Positions 52,086 through 62,016 are shown, counted from the first letter of the stretch. The stretch is DNA of 64,000 nt from an uncultured Eubacteriales bacterium (GCA_949068525.1 CARTIQ010000002.1:178997-242996), one strand, 5' to 3'. Translations and numbers: made by a program. The notes: a model not told the origin generated them from the sequence alone.

Positions 52086-52529
52086 ATGAAGAAGTTATTT
52101 TCGATTTTGTTGTCGTTTTCTATTATTTTTACCAATGTTTCACAAAGCAGAATGTGTGCTGTTCATGCAGTTAATCCTACACCCACACCTGTGTCTATCT
52201 TAAGACCTAGTGAGCAGTCTACAAATTTGGATGATGTAGGTGCTTTATCTCTTTTATGGAAGTTAATTTCTAGAGTTGTAGGTGGAGGTATAGGAGCAAT
52301 TTGGAAGTCTGCTATATATTCGGTATCCTGTGGCCAGAGGCTTTTAGGAGTTGTTGATGAAGTACTTTTTGGATTAGATAAGACAAAAAAGGCCGAAGAA
52401 GAAATTGAACAAATAGAAAAATGCCTTGCAGATGAAGAATGCAAGAAAGTACTAGAGGAAATCCTTAGTAAAGGTGTTGTAACCAGGAGTAACAAGAAAA
52501 AGCTTAAAGAAATCTTTAAGAACTTGTAA
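52086..52529 (+). CDS. Small secreted protein with glycine-rich hydrophobic segment
   Basis: 147 residues, not recognised. Signal peptide (MKKLFSILLSFSIIFTNVSQ), a Pro/Thr-rich stretch (NPTPTPVS), a second hydrophobic, Gly-rich region (LLWKLISRVVGGGIGAIWKS, 57-75), then a charged helical tail with Cys 82, 113 and 119. ATG 52086 has GGAGG with an 11-base spacer. It follows the EGF-like-tail gene in the same direction and may share its function. AT-rich. Confidence 0.78.
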   Translation: MKKLFSILLSFSIIFTNVSQSRMCAVHAVNPTPTPVSILRPSEQSTNLDDVGALSLLWKLISRVVGGGIGAIWKSAIYSVSCGQRLLGVVDEVLFGLDKTKKAEEEIEQIEKCLADEECKKVLEEILSKGVVTRSNKKKLKEIFKNL

Positions 52530-52677
52530 TCTAATAATAACCAGTAGTAAAGTTATGTACAATATTTTTTTATTTAATATTTTTATATAAAAAAGCAATT
52601 ACCCGATATTTTGTTTAGGTATTACTATTATTGAAACAAGTAATGCATGCAAAATCCGGGCCTTTTTTTGAATTTTT

Positions 52678-53610
52678 TTATAATACATTGTTAATCAAAA
52701 AGCTAACGAAAGGCACAGTTACTAAGCTAAATGTGCTAGTAATTAGCAGTGTTGCGATGGCGTATTCGGAGTTATTGTCATACTTTTTTGCCAATATGGC
52801 TATTGCTGCCATGGAGGGTAAAGCACAGAGCATTACTACTGTTTTAGAAATATTCTCTGAGACTGGTACTTGCTTTAAAATTAACCAAATCGAAACAGGA
52901 AAAAGAATCATCTTGAAGAGAATCAAGATGTATATTTCAAAATTTTTTAGATATTTTTTAATGTCAAAAAAGCAAAAAAGGCCACCTATATATATCATAG
53001 ACAAGGCCGGAGCCATATTTCCAAGTGGAGTCAGCGCTAAAAATATTATTTTGGGTACTTTTAAGTCCAGAGTGACAGCGACCAGCGAAAAGATTATCGC
53101 TACTAATGCCGGATTTATAAAATTTTTTAAATATTTAAAATTATATTTATTTGAACTAGAGGCCAGCTTTATACCAAGAGTCCAAAGCATAAATTGGTCT
53201 ACAATTATACACAAAGACATAAAAATACTGCCTTCTTTACCATATAGCGCCAAAATTAAAGGAATCCCGATGAAGCCTGCGTTCGAGAAAGTTGCCATAG
53301 CTTTATATATATTGGCCTTTTGATACTCGAAATTGAAGAACCATACAATAACGCAGTTTGATAGATACAAAAGAATAAAAGAAGCTAGATATGCTGTAAA
53401 TATAGGAAAAGCATCAATTAAGCTGTTTAAAGAGGGGCCCGCTAAAAGGTTGCAGATTAACATTATGGGCATCGAAACATTTATTATGAATTTAGATATA
53501 GCGTTGAGCGAACCCTCATCGAAGATTTTGCATTTAACGCATAAGATACCGATGGATACGAAAACAGTAAAGATAAAGAGCTGCTGAAGGATTATAAAAA
53601 ATTGAGCCAT
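52678..53610 (-). CDS. AEC (auxin efflux carrier) family transporter
   Basis: 310-residue transporter with about ten helices in two repeated halves. Visible: FFIILQQLFIFTVFVSIGIL, NVSMPIMLICNLL, ATFSNAGFIGIPLILALYG (a family hallmark, N-x-G-x-x-G-x-P) and the C-terminal MLCALPSMAAIAILA with SAFALVTVP-like end. AEC members move organic acids or export metabolites; the substrate is not evident. ATG 53610 (MAQFF) follows GGGAGG; the frame is open 33 codons further up without a suitable site. Confidence 0.9.
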   Translation of the reverse strand: MAQFFIILQQLFIFTVFVSIGILCVKCKIFDEGSLNAISKFIINVSMPIMLICNLLAGPSLNSLIDAFPIFTAYLASFILLYLSNCVIVWFFNFEYQKANIYKAMATFSNAGFIGIPLILALYGKEGSIFMSLCIIVDQFMLWTLGIKLASSSNKYNFKYLKNFINPALVAIIFSLVAVTLDLKVPKIIFLALTPLGNMAPALSMIYIGGLFCFFDIKKYLKNFEIYILILFKMILFPVSIWLILKQVPVSENISKTVVMLCALPSMAAIAILAKKYDNNSEYAIATLLITSTFSLVTVPFVSFLINNVL

Positions 53611-53803
53611 AACGAAAATCCCTCCCTGTTGTTGGGGTGTATCAAATAAAAATCCCCTTTTTGATAAAAATGCCAGGTAAAGTGTACCACTGTATGCATT
53701 ATAAATCAAGAAGGGGAAAAGGTTTGTAATACAAAAATTAAAATTTAAGTAAGTAACTTTTAATAATAAAAAATTTATTTAAAAAAATACCTAGTGTCAT
53801 AAT

Positions 53804-55432
53804 TTAAATATTGCAAGTTTTTCTCCCTTTTTCTTGAAGATTATAATAGTATGCTAAAATTTCACCTATATCATAGTCGTTATCGATGGCGGAGGCATTT
53901 CTGTTTAGAATGAAGTTTTTGTCTTCTAGGACTTTTTTTGCGTCGTTATAGACGTAATCTATAGTCTCTTTCCAGAATAAGATATTCTCGGCGCGGAGGT
54001 CGACCCATCCTACTTGAATCCACTTTTCTAGGCGCTCTCGTGTGATAGTAAGATTACAATCCTTAGCCGGAAACAAGCTGTAGTCGCCTATGTACACGTT
54101 CTCGTTTTCTGTTACAATGGGCAAACCTAGAGATAGCATCTCTATAATTAAATTTTTGTCTGTCTCTAAATTTTGAACAACTAAATCGTATAGCTTTTTT
54201 ATGTCTATTTTTTTAAGGTCATCCACAGTTTTGCAGACCTTTTTTATCATATATAATTCATATAAACGTTTTGCGACGGTAACACCAAGGTTCCCAGTTG
54301 CAATGCTTGTTGAACTATTTTCTTGCATTAATTTTAAAAGCTCTGTTTTTATTTTTTCTACCATAGATTTGCCAGCAAAAGTTGAACCTAGCATACCAGA
54401 ATCCATGTAGTTTAACATATTTTTTTTAGTTTTGCCGCAGATGTCCTCAATGGCAGCGTTTGCGACTTCTTCTTTGGTAATAGCCTCCATTTGACCGATT
54501 GACGTGAGTGCAGAAAGCTCATATAATGAGTAAACATGATTTTCTCCAGCGCGAACAACAGGAAATTTAAGATATTCTTCGCTGACTCCTTTAGAATATT
54601 CAAGAGTGTCGCCCTCTTTTAGCTTCAGTTTTTTAGGGTTATTAATTTTTTTAATCAATCCAATATCTGTTTCAATGGGCTCAAATTTTGTGCTATCATA
54701 ACCCACAAAAGTTGCTGGAATCAAAAGGCTGATGTTAAGGTTGGTGGTGTGGGATAAATTCCATAACAGCTGATGCAAAACCCCAGCAGCAGAAATTTTA
54801 CCCATCAAAGCAAAAGACAAAGAGGATTTTGGGGTGTCTCCGTGAGTGTATGGCATATCCATGCCCATTCCACCCAGGCCAGTAGTAGAAACTTTTAAAT
54901 ATTTTTTTACCTTAAAGTCTTCCATAGCAAGCTTCAAAGCGTATACAAAACTAATAGCTTTTGGCACAAAGTCATTAAGAAGGATGCTAACAGATGTGTT
55001 TACGTCAATATTCGCGCTTTTACTGACTTTGCTTAGTATTAACTCGGGTTTATAGTGGTTGCCAAGAACCGTTCCAGAGTTTATTGCATCCACAATAAGG
55101 TCTGGTTCCCACTTTTGAACTAATTTGTATAAAGTAGATTTTTTCAAAATATCTGGCCCCAAGTCGGAGTAATAAAACCGTAAAAGTTCGTCCTTATATT
55201 GTAGCTTTTCTTGCATATTGGTTAACTTGTTAAATTTATATGGCATAAAAATGTTACCATAAGAAGATATAAGTTCAATATTTTTGCAGTATTTAGAAAA
55301 GTATTTGCAGCAGTTATCAGATTCATTTTTTGTTAAATTATGCAATATGATTTTTTCGGGCTTTTGCTCAATAATTCTTTTTGTTATTGCCTTGCCAATT
55401 TGGCCAACGCCTAAAACTAAAATTGTTTTCAT
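53804..55432 (-). CDS. Large Rossmann-fold NAD(P)-binding protein, unknown substrate
   Basis: 542 residues. N-terminal nucleotide-binding motif ILVLGVGQIGKAITKRI (G-x-G-x-x-G), then a middle with STTGLGGMGMDMPYTHGDT, a signature I associate with large SDR-like dehydrogenases or epimerases of unknown reaction, and a C-terminal helical part. It is much longer than classical short-chain dehydrogenases (about 250-330). ATG 55432 follows GGAGG by about 9 bases. Neighbours (AEC transporter, PFOR) do not reveal its pathway. Confidence 0.72.
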   Translation of the reverse strand: MKTILVLGVGQIGKAITKRIIEQKPEKIILHNLTKNESDNCCKYFSKYCKNIELISSYGNIFMPYKFNKLTNMQEKLQYKDELLRFYYSDLGPDILKKSTLYKLVQKWEPDLIVDAINSGTVLGNHYKPELILSKVSKSANIDVNTSVSILLNDFVPKAISFVYALKLAMEDFKVKKYLKVSTTGLGGMGMDMPYTHGDTPKSSLSFALMGKISAAGVLHQLLWNLSHTTNLNISLLIPATFVGYDSTKFEPIETDIGLIKKINNPKKLKLKEGDTLEYSKGVSEEYLKFPVVRAGENHVYSLYELSALTSIGQMEAITKEEVANAAIEDICGKTKKNMLNYMDSGMLGSTFAGKSMVEKIKTELLKLMQENSSTSIATGNLGVTVAKRLYELYMIKKVCKTVDDLKKIDIKKLYDLVVQNLETDKNLIIEMLSLGLPIVTENENVYIGDYSLFPAKDCNLTITRERLEKWIQVGWVDLRAENILFWKETIDYVYNDAKKVLEDKNFILNRNASAIDNDYDIGEILAYYYNLQEKGRKTCNI

Positions 55433-55871
55433 AATTATGATTCCTCCAACTTTTAAAACATAGTACATAATAAGGTACACTAGGGGACTTATTAAAATAT
55501 TTTTAACTAACACACGCTTTTCATTTTACAAAAAACAAACTATTAATATAAAAAACCTACAGTTATTCTTTTTATTTCCACAAAAGAAGTCCTTTCTATG
55601 AATTATTCTAAAAATATATAAAAATAAAATTAGTAAAGCTTATAACTCATATGATATGTTGATAATATGAAATAATTTGTCGAATTTTGTGGTTAATATA
55701 GTTTTTTATAAAAAGCGAACAAAGCCAATAGGTTGAAGTTTTGTATGTTGTGAAAAAAATTAATTTATGGTTAATAAGACATAAAATATCCCTTAAATAT
55801 AAAAAATTCCCCACTGGTTAGAATAAAAATCAAAAATTCTAACAGATGGGGTATAATAAGCAGTTATTTAA
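55433..55871. other. AT-rich intergenic region
   Basis: Contains a strong minus-strand terminator for PFOR (55803-55852) and otherwise only AT-rich sequence. No gene was recognised. Confidence 0.55.
55803..55852 (-). terminator. Terminator after PFOR
   Basis: On the minus strand TTAGAAT pairs with ATTCTAA and flanking CCCCA/TGGGG extend the stem; AATTTTTTATA follows. Confidence 0.85.
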
Positions 55872-58800
55872 TTAATTATTAGACTTAGAGAGCTTTAGCA
55901 AGTGCTCATATTTATTTTTAGCCTGAGTTTCTGCTGCAGCAAAGAGTCTTTTAGCTCGTTCAGGATCCGACTCAGCAAGAGAAGTATACCGACCCTCATT
56001 CATAATGAAGTCGCGATAATTAAGCGAAGGAGCGGGGCTATCTAGCAAAAACGGATTTTTTCCTTCAAATTTTAATCTAGGATTAAACCGAAATAAGTTC
56101 CAGTAGCCAGCGTCTACCGCTCTTTTTTGTTCAAAAGGAGCAAAGCCAAGGCCTCTTTTAATTCCATGAGCGATACACGGCGCGTACGCAATGATTATTG
56201 AGGGTCCAGCATAGCTTTCAGCCTCAACAAAAGACTTAATGCACTGATTATAATCGGCTCCCATTGCCACTTGTGCAACATATACATGGCCGTAACTCAT
56301 GGCAATAGCGGCTAGGTCCTTTTTCTTTGCGGATTTACCGTCGGAGGCAAACTTTGCAACAGAACCAGTCTGAGTCGCCTTAGAAACCTGCCCGCCGGTG
56401 TTGGAATAAACCTCTGTGTCAAAAACCAAGATATTCACGTCCTCCAAAGAGGCCATAACATGGTCAAGCCCGCCAAAGCCGATGTCATAAGCCCATCCGT
56501 CACCGCCAAAAATCCAAATAGATTTTTTACTAAGAAAATCTTTGTTTTTCAAGATTTTTTGTATGAGGATAGAGGCTTCTTCGTTGCTAGGCAAAGCCAT
56601 TTCAAGTTCTTTTACAAGCACATTAGCTGCCAGCTTGTTCTTGCAAGCATCGTCAAAAGTAGCAAAGAATTCGTCACAGGCAGACTTTATGGTATCATTT
56701 ATTGCCGTTGCAGCAAGCTTTGTTACGTATTCTTTTACGCGAGTTCTCATAGTTTTTTGAGCCATAGCAATTCCGTAGCCAAATTCCGCATTGTCTTCAA
56801 ACAAAGAGTTGTGCCAAGCGGGGCCTTTGCCTTCATGGTTAACAGTGTAAGGAGTAGCAGGAATAGACCCGCCCCAAATTGACGAGCACCCGGTTGCGTT
56901 AGCGATGTACATTCTGTCGCCAAACAGCTGAGTCGCTAATTTTGCATAAGGAGTTTCTCCACATCCCGCACAAGCGCCCGAAAATTCAAGCAACGGCTGT
57001 TTAAATTGGCATCCTTTTACAGTAGATTCCTTAAATTTTTCTAAAACAGTCTCTTTTGAAGTCAATTTTGAAGCGTAATCAAATACTTTTTGCTCGCTTT
57101 TTTGAGTTTCACGAGGCTGCATAGAAAGCGCCTTCTGCCCTCTTTTCCCAGGGCAAATATTTACACAAATGCCGCATCCGGTGCAGTCCAGTGGAGAGAC
57201 GGTTATAGCAAACTTCATGCCAGGAATACCCGTCATATCTGCAGACTTCATTCCCGCAGGTGAACGGCCTAACTCCTCATCGCTGATGGCAACAGGGCGG
57301 ATTACAGCGTGAGGGCAAACAAGCGCACACAAGTTGCATTGAATGCAGTTTTCTGGGCACCAGCAAGGCACAAAATTAGCGACTCCGCGCTTTTCAAAGG
57401 CAGCAGCACCCTGTGGAAAAGTCCCGCCTACATATGGTACAAAAGCAGAAACCGGCAACTCGTTACCTTTGTTAGCATCAATTGGTCTCAAGAGTTTGTC
57501 TACGTACCGTGCAAGGGGGGCTTTTTCGTCACGCCCATCAGAATCGGCTTCATAGTACATGGCAGCTTCCCATTCTTTCGGAACCTCTACTTGCTGCAAG
57601 TTTAGCATTCCGCTTTTAATTGCATGGTAGTTCATCTCGACAATATCCGCACCTTTTTTGCCATATGACTGCTCGGCGGCCTCATTCATGTAAGCAATAG
57701 CCTCGTCTTCCGGCAGAATTCCAGTAATCTTGAAGAAGGCAGCCTGAAGGATCGTGCTTATTCTGCCGTGCAAACCGATTTCTTTCGCGATTTTTGTGGC
57801 ATCTATGGTATAAAATTTAATTCCATTTTTCGCAATATAATTCTTTACATCTGCTGGCAAATTGATGTCAAGTTCGGCACCGGTCCATGGGCAATTCAAA
57901 AGAAAACTTCCGCCCGGCTTTAGGTCCGGAATAATCCTGTATTTGCCAATATAAGTTGGGTTATGGCAGGCAACAAAATCAGCTTTATTTATGTAATAGG
58001 TTGATTTTATCGGAGTTTTGCCAAACCTTAAATGAGAAATCGTCAACCCGCCGGACTTTTTAGAATCATGAGCAAAGTAGCCCTGCACAAAAAGATCCGT
58101 CTTATCGCCAATAATCTTAATCGTATTCTTGTTAGCACTAATTGTGCCGTCTGACCCAAAGCCCCAAAACTTACAAGACATAATGTCAAGGCCTGCGGTA
58201 TCGGGGTTCTCGAAGGTTTGTAGCGATAAATTCGTAACATCGTCCACAATGCCAACCGTAAAGCGCTTTTTCCCACCAATATCGTTCATATTTCGAAAAA
58301 CCGCAATAATGTCTGCAGGAGTAGTATCCTTTGAGGCCAGGCCATATCTGCCGGCAAAAACTTGTATATTCTCAAACCCCGAGTCCGCTAATGCAGCCAA
58401 TATATCCAAATAAAGTGGCTCTCCGATTGAACCAGACTCTTTTGTCCTGTCCAAAACAGAAATTTTCTGTACTGTTTTAGGAATCTCGCTCAATAAAAAC
58501 TCTGGCGAAAAAGGCCGATATAGTCGCACTTTTATGAGCCCAACTTTCTCGCCGCTTGCGTTTAAATAATCCACGACTTCTTCAACAGTTTCGCAGACCG
58601 ACCCCATAGCAACGATGATTCTCTCAGCATCCGTAGCACCATAGTAGTTAAACGGCCGATAACTTGAACCCGAGAGCTTGTTAACTTCATCCATGTATGT
58701 TGCGACTAACTGCGGCAGCCTATCGTAGAAGACATTGCAAGCCTCTCGTTGCTGAAAGAATATATCATCGTTTTGGGCGGATCCGCGTAGCACAGGGTGC

Positions 58801-59435
58801 TCTGGGCTAAGTGCCCGCATTTTAAATTCATCCACTGCTGACCAATCTAGCATTTTGCCAAGAGTTTCATAATCCCAAACAGCTACCTTCTGGATTTCAT
58901 GCGAAGTCCGAAAGCCATCAAAGAAGTGCAAAAATGGGACACGCCCTCTAATAGCTGCCAAATGCGCAACCGCGCCCAAGTCCATAACTTCTTGCGGATT
59001 ATTCGAGCACAACATAGCATACCCCGTCTGGCGGCATGCATAAATGTCAGAATGATCGCCCAGAATAGAAAGTGCATGTGTAGCAACAGTCCTGGCAGCA
59101 ACGTGTATAACGCTAGGGAGCAACTCGCCCGCCATTTTGTACATGTTAGGAATCATCAGCAAAAGCCCTTGTGAGGCCGTGTATGTAGTCGTCAAAGTCC
59201 CGGCAGATAGTGCTCCGTGGACAGCACCAGCAGCTCCAGCCTCCGACTGCATTTGAGTGACCTTTACTGGTTGACCAAAAAGATTTTTTCTTCCGGCAAC
59301 AGAGTATTTGTCGGTCTCGTCGGCCATAGCAGAAGACGGTGTAATAGGGTAAATAACTGCAACTTCGGTAAAAGCATACGCAACAAGCGCTGCGGCCGTG
59401 TTGCCATCTATAGTTTCAAATTTTCTTTTTAACAT
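55872..59435 (-). CDS. nifJ: Pyruvate:ferredoxin (flavodoxin) oxidoreductase
   Basis: 1187 residues, the fused homodimeric type. It converts pyruvate and CoA to acetyl-CoA, CO2 and reduced ferredoxin, the central step of clostridial fermentation. Visible in order: N-terminal PFOR domains (IYPITPSSAMADETDKYSV), a CoA-binding region, a double [4Fe-4S] ferredoxin domain (CIQCNLCALVCP near 697, CTGCGICVNICPG near 750), GACAGCGETPYAKL, and the thiamine-diphosphate domain with GDGWAYDIGFGGLDHV near 980. ATG 59435 has GAGGAAA upstream. Own transcript with a terminator. Confidence 0.98.
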   Translation of the reverse strand: MLKRKFETIDGNTAAALVAYAFTEVAVIYPITPSSAMADETDKYSVAGRKNLFGQPVKVTQMQSEAGAAGAVHGALSAGTLTTTYTASQGLLLMIPNMYKMAGELLPSVIHVAARTVATHALSILGDHSDIYACRQTGYAMLCSNNPQEVMDLGAVAHLAAIRGRVPFLHFFDGFRTSHEIQKVAVWDYETLGKMLDWSAVDEFKMRALSPEHPVLRGSAQNDDIFFQQREACNVFYDRLPQLVATYMDEVNKLSGSSYRPFNYYGATDAERIIVAMGSVCETVEEVVDYLNASGEKVGLIKVRLYRPFSPEFLLSEIPKTVQKISVLDRTKESGSIGEPLYLDILAALADSGFENIQVFAGRYGLASKDTTPADIIAVFRNMNDIGGKKRFTVGIVDDVTNLSLQTFENPDTAGLDIMSCKFWGFGSDGTISANKNTIKIIGDKTDLFVQGYFAHDSKKSGGLTISHLRFGKTPIKSTYYINKADFVACHNPTYIGKYRIIPDLKPGGSFLLNCPWTGAELDINLPADVKNYIAKNGIKFYTIDATKIAKEIGLHGRISTILQAAFFKITGILPEDEAIAYMNEAAEQSYGKKGADIVEMNYHAIKSGMLNLQQVEVPKEWEAAMYYEADSDGRDEKAPLARYVDKLLRPIDANKGNELPVSAFVPYVGGTFPQGAAAFEKRGVANFVPCWCPENCIQCNLCALVCPHAVIRPVAISDEELGRSPAGMKSADMTGIPGMKFAITVSPLDCTGCGICVNICPGKRGQKALSMQPRETQKSEQKVFDYASKLTSKETVLEKFKESTVKGCQFKQPLLEFSGACAGCGETPYAKLATQLFGDRMYIANATGCSSIWGGSIPATPYTVNHEGKGPAWHNSLFEDNAEFGYGIAMAQKTMRTRVKEYVTKLAATAINDTIKSACDEFFATFDDACKNKLAANVLVKELEMALPSNEEASILIQKILKNKDFLSKKSIWIFGGDGWAYDIGFGGLDHVMASLEDVNILVFDTEVYSNTGGQVSKATQTGSVAKFASDGKSAKKKDLAAIAMSYGHVYVAQVAMGADYNQCIKSFVEAESYAGPSIIIAYAPCIAHGIKRGLGFAPFEQKRAVDAGYWNLFRFNPRLKFEGKNPFLLDSPAPSLNYRDFIMNEGRYTSLAESDPERAKRLFAAAETQAKNKYEHLLKLSKSNN

Positions 59436-59665
59436 GAATTTTCCTCTTTTTATAATTTACAATCAAATCTCAGTGTATCTTTTAGATTTTATCACTTTTA
59501 TTACAAGCTGTAAAGACGAGCGAACAGGTAAGTTTTGCAACGCGCGAGTGGCTTAAATACGTGGGATTTTTTAATAAATTTATGTATCATCGCAATTTAA
59601 TATTATTAGTTGCATTTAAAAGGTGAAACTTTTTGTAATTTAATCATTTTTGTAGCATAAAAAAC

Positions 59666-59694
59666 TTGAACCAACGCCGGTGTTTTGATATAAT
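59666..59694 (+). promoter_or_regulatory. Promoter of asnB
   Basis: TTGAAC (59666-59671), 17 bases, TATAAT (59689-59694). Confidence 0.85.
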
Positions 59695-59724
59695 TATATA
59701 AATTAATTAAAAGGACGTAATTTT

Positions 59725-61560
59725 ATGTGTGGAATTTGTGGCTTTACTGGAGAAATTTTGGATAAAGAGCAAGTTTTAAAAAGTATGACAGATAAGTTAA
59801 TCCATAGAGGCCCCAATAGTGAGGGGTTTTATTTTTCGAGCGAGATTTCTATGGGATTTCGGCGCCTGAGTATTATAGACGTGACGGAGAGAAGCAATCA
59901 GCCGATGTATAACGAGGCCAAAACATTGGTGTTGACTTTTAACGGCGAGATTTACAATTATAAAGAGTTGCGGGAAGAGCTTGTTGCAAGCGGACATAAA
60001 TTCTGCACCAATACAGATTCAGAAGTTCTAGTGCACGGGTTTGAACAGTGGAAAGAAAAGCTGTTGGATAAAGTCCGCGGTATGTTTGCGTTTGCCATTT
60101 TTAACACGTCGGATAAGTCTCTTTTTGTGGCACGAGATTTTTTTGGCATCAAACCGTTGCATTATGCGATTGTAGAGGGCCATTTGGTTTATGCCTCTGA
60201 GATAAAAAGCATTTTACAATTCCCTAAAATAGAAAAAAAGCTCAATAAGCAGGCTCTCGATAAATATTTGTCGTTTCAGTATTCTGTCCCTCCAGAGACC
60301 TTTTTTGAGGGCATTTATTGCCTGCAGCCAGGACATTATCTGTGGTATAAAGAGGGCAAGCTAGAGATCAATCGATATTTTGAGCCAAAATTCGAGCCGG
60401 ATAAATCTTTAACACTTGATGAAGCTGTTCAAAAGATCGAAACCGTTTTTGAAAAATCAGTGCAGATTCATAAAGAAAGCGACGTGGAAGAGGGCTGCTT
60501 TTTGTCTAGCGGGGTAGACTCCAGCTATATTTCTAGCTATTTTGTGGGGCAAAAAGCCTTTACTGTGGGCTTTGGCGAGGATGAAAAATATAATGAGATC
60601 GGATTTGCAAAAAGGTTTGCGCAAGAAATAGGGTTGGAGCATCACTCTAGAGTGATTTCTGCTGAGGATTTTTGGGCGAGCATCCCGCTGGTTCAGTATA
60701 TGTTGGACCAACCTTTGGCTGATCCTTCTTGTGTTGCCTTATTTTTTGTCTCGAAGCTTGCCAAAGAAAACGGCGTTACGGTTGTGCTCTCTGGAGAGGG
60801 AGCAGACGAACTTTTTGGCGGATACAACATATATAATGAGCCTTTGTCGCTGTGCAAATATCAGAAGCTTCCTCAAGCTTTGCGCCGGCTGCTGGCTTAT
60901 TTAGCGGAGATGATTCCGATAAACTTTAAAGGCAAAAATTTTCTGATCCGTGGGGCAAAGTCGCTGCCCGAAAGGTTTATTGGAAATGCCTTTATATTTT
61001 CTCACAAAGAAAAAATGGCACTTTTAAAAGAGGCAAAAATGGCAACAGCGCCGCAAAAAGAGTGCGAGAAATTTTACCAGAAGTCTAAAAGCTATGACGA
61101 CGTGACTCGAATGCAATACCTAGATATAAACATGTGGATGGTGGGGGATATCCTTTTGAAAGCTGACAGAATGAGTATGGCAAACTCTTTGGAGCTGCGG
61201 GTGCCCTTTTTAGACAAAGAAGTTTTTGAAGTCGCAAAGAGAATCCCACTAGACTTAAAGGTAAACAATGAAAACACTAAGTATGCGCTCCGCAAAGCCG
61301 CGCTTAAGCATTTGCCTTTATTTACTGCAAAGAAGAAAAAACTAGGATTCCCGGTTCCCATTAGGGTTTGGCTGCGTCAGGAGAAATATTATAACATCGT
61401 TAAAAATATGTTTAGGTCTCCGTCGGCGGAAGAATTTTTCAGCACCGAAGTTTTGATTGATTATTTGGATAAACACTTTGCCGGCAAGGAGGATAACAGC
61501 CGCAAAATCTGGGCGATCTACACCTTTTTGACGTGGTACAACGTATATTTTAATAATTGA
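59725..61560 (+). CDS. asnB: Asparagine synthase (glutamine-hydrolysing)
   Basis: 611-residue two-domain enzyme making asparagine from aspartate and glutamine with ATP. N-terminal class II glutaminase with catalytic Cys2 (MCGICGF), HRGPNSEGF and FNGEIYNYKELREEL; C-terminal synthetase with the ATP-pyrophosphatase loop (FLSSGVDSSYISS near 257) and GEGADELFGGY. Single gene followed closely by rnpB, which has its own promoter. Confidence 0.97.
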   Translation: MCGICGFTGEILDKEQVLKSMTDKLIHRGPNSEGFYFSSEISMGFRRLSIIDVTERSNQPMYNEAKTLVLTFNGEIYNYKELREELVASGHKFCTNTDSEVLVHGFEQWKEKLLDKVRGMFAFAIFNTSDKSLFVARDFFGIKPLHYAIVEGHLVYASEIKSILQFPKIEKKLNKQALDKYLSFQYSVPPETFFEGIYCLQPGHYLWYKEGKLEINRYFEPKFEPDKSLTLDEAVQKIETVFEKSVQIHKESDVEEGCFLSSGVDSSYISSYFVGQKAFTVGFGEDEKYNEIGFAKRFAQEIGLEHHSRVISAEDFWASIPLVQYMLDQPLADPSCVALFFVSKLAKENGVTVVLSGEGADELFGGYNIYNEPLSLCKYQKLPQALRRLLAYLAEMIPINFKGKNFLIRGAKSLPERFIGNAFIFSHKEKMALLKEAKMATAPQKECEKFYQKSKSYDDVTRMQYLDINMWMVGDILLKADRMSMANSLELRVPFLDKEVFEVAKRIPLDLKVNNENTKYALRKAALKHLPLFTAKKKKLGFPVPIRVWLRQEKYYNIVKNMFRSPSAEEFFSTEVLIDYLDKHFAGKEDNSRKIWAIYTFLTWYNVYFNN

Positions 61561-61584
61561 CCTGAGTGGCTTTTGAAACCATAA

Positions 61585-61613
61585 TTGACGGTTACGGATT
61601 TTTGTGCTAAAAT
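61585..61613 (+). promoter_or_regulatory. Promoter of rnpB
   Basis: TTGACG (61585-61590), 17 bases, TAAAAT (61608-61613). Confidence 0.85.
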
Positions 61614-61619
61614 AATTTT

Positions 61620-61978
61620 ATAAGCAGGCTGAACAATTGCGGACACGAATTCGAAAGAATGTGCCCGAGGAAAGTCCGAGCTCCACAGGGCAGGATAACG
61701 GCTAACGGCCGCCGGGGGCGACCCTAGGGAAAGTGCAACAGAAATATACCGCCTTAAAGTAGGTTTTAATTTGCTTTTTGGTAAGGATGGAACGGCGAGG
61801 TAAGAGCTCACCAGCGCGCAGGGGACTGTGCGGCTCTGCAAACCCTATCTGGAGCAACACCGAATCGAGATTTATGCATTGGCCCGATGTTTCTCAAAAA
61901 GGTGGCACCGAGCTGCAATGGCAACATTCAGCCAAGATAGATAATTGTTCTTGACAGAACTCGGCTTATAGGCCTGGT
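61620..61978 (+). ncRNA. rnpB: RNase P RNA (bacterial class A-like)
   Basis: Catalytic RNA of RNase P, cutting 5' leaders from pre-tRNA. The conserved cores are readable: GAGGAAAGTCCGAGCTCCAC (P4/CR-I, about 61669) and, near the 3' end, GACAGAACTCGGCTTATAGG (CR-V), with P1 formed by AGCAGGC and GCCTGGTT. Boundaries are approximate, set by the promoter and terminator. Confidence 0.95.
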
Positions 61979-61984
61979 TATAAG

Positions 61985-62016
61985 GCTAATCACATTTTGT
62001 GGTTAGCTATTTTTTG
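61985..62016 (+). terminator. Terminator of rnpB
   Basis: GCTAATCACA (61985-61994) and TGTGGTTAGC (61998-62007), 10-bp stem with one G-U, followed by TATTTTTTG. Confidence 0.92.

Noticed and set aside
52631..53323. 230-codon frame opposite the AEC transporter
   Set aside because: It is antisense to a clear membrane transporter and lacks a good start; its sequence mirrors the transporter.
59436..59724. Strand switch near 59.5 kb as a replication origin
   Set aside because: Genes diverge here, but no dnaA, DnaA-box cluster or consistent strand bias over the window was seen.
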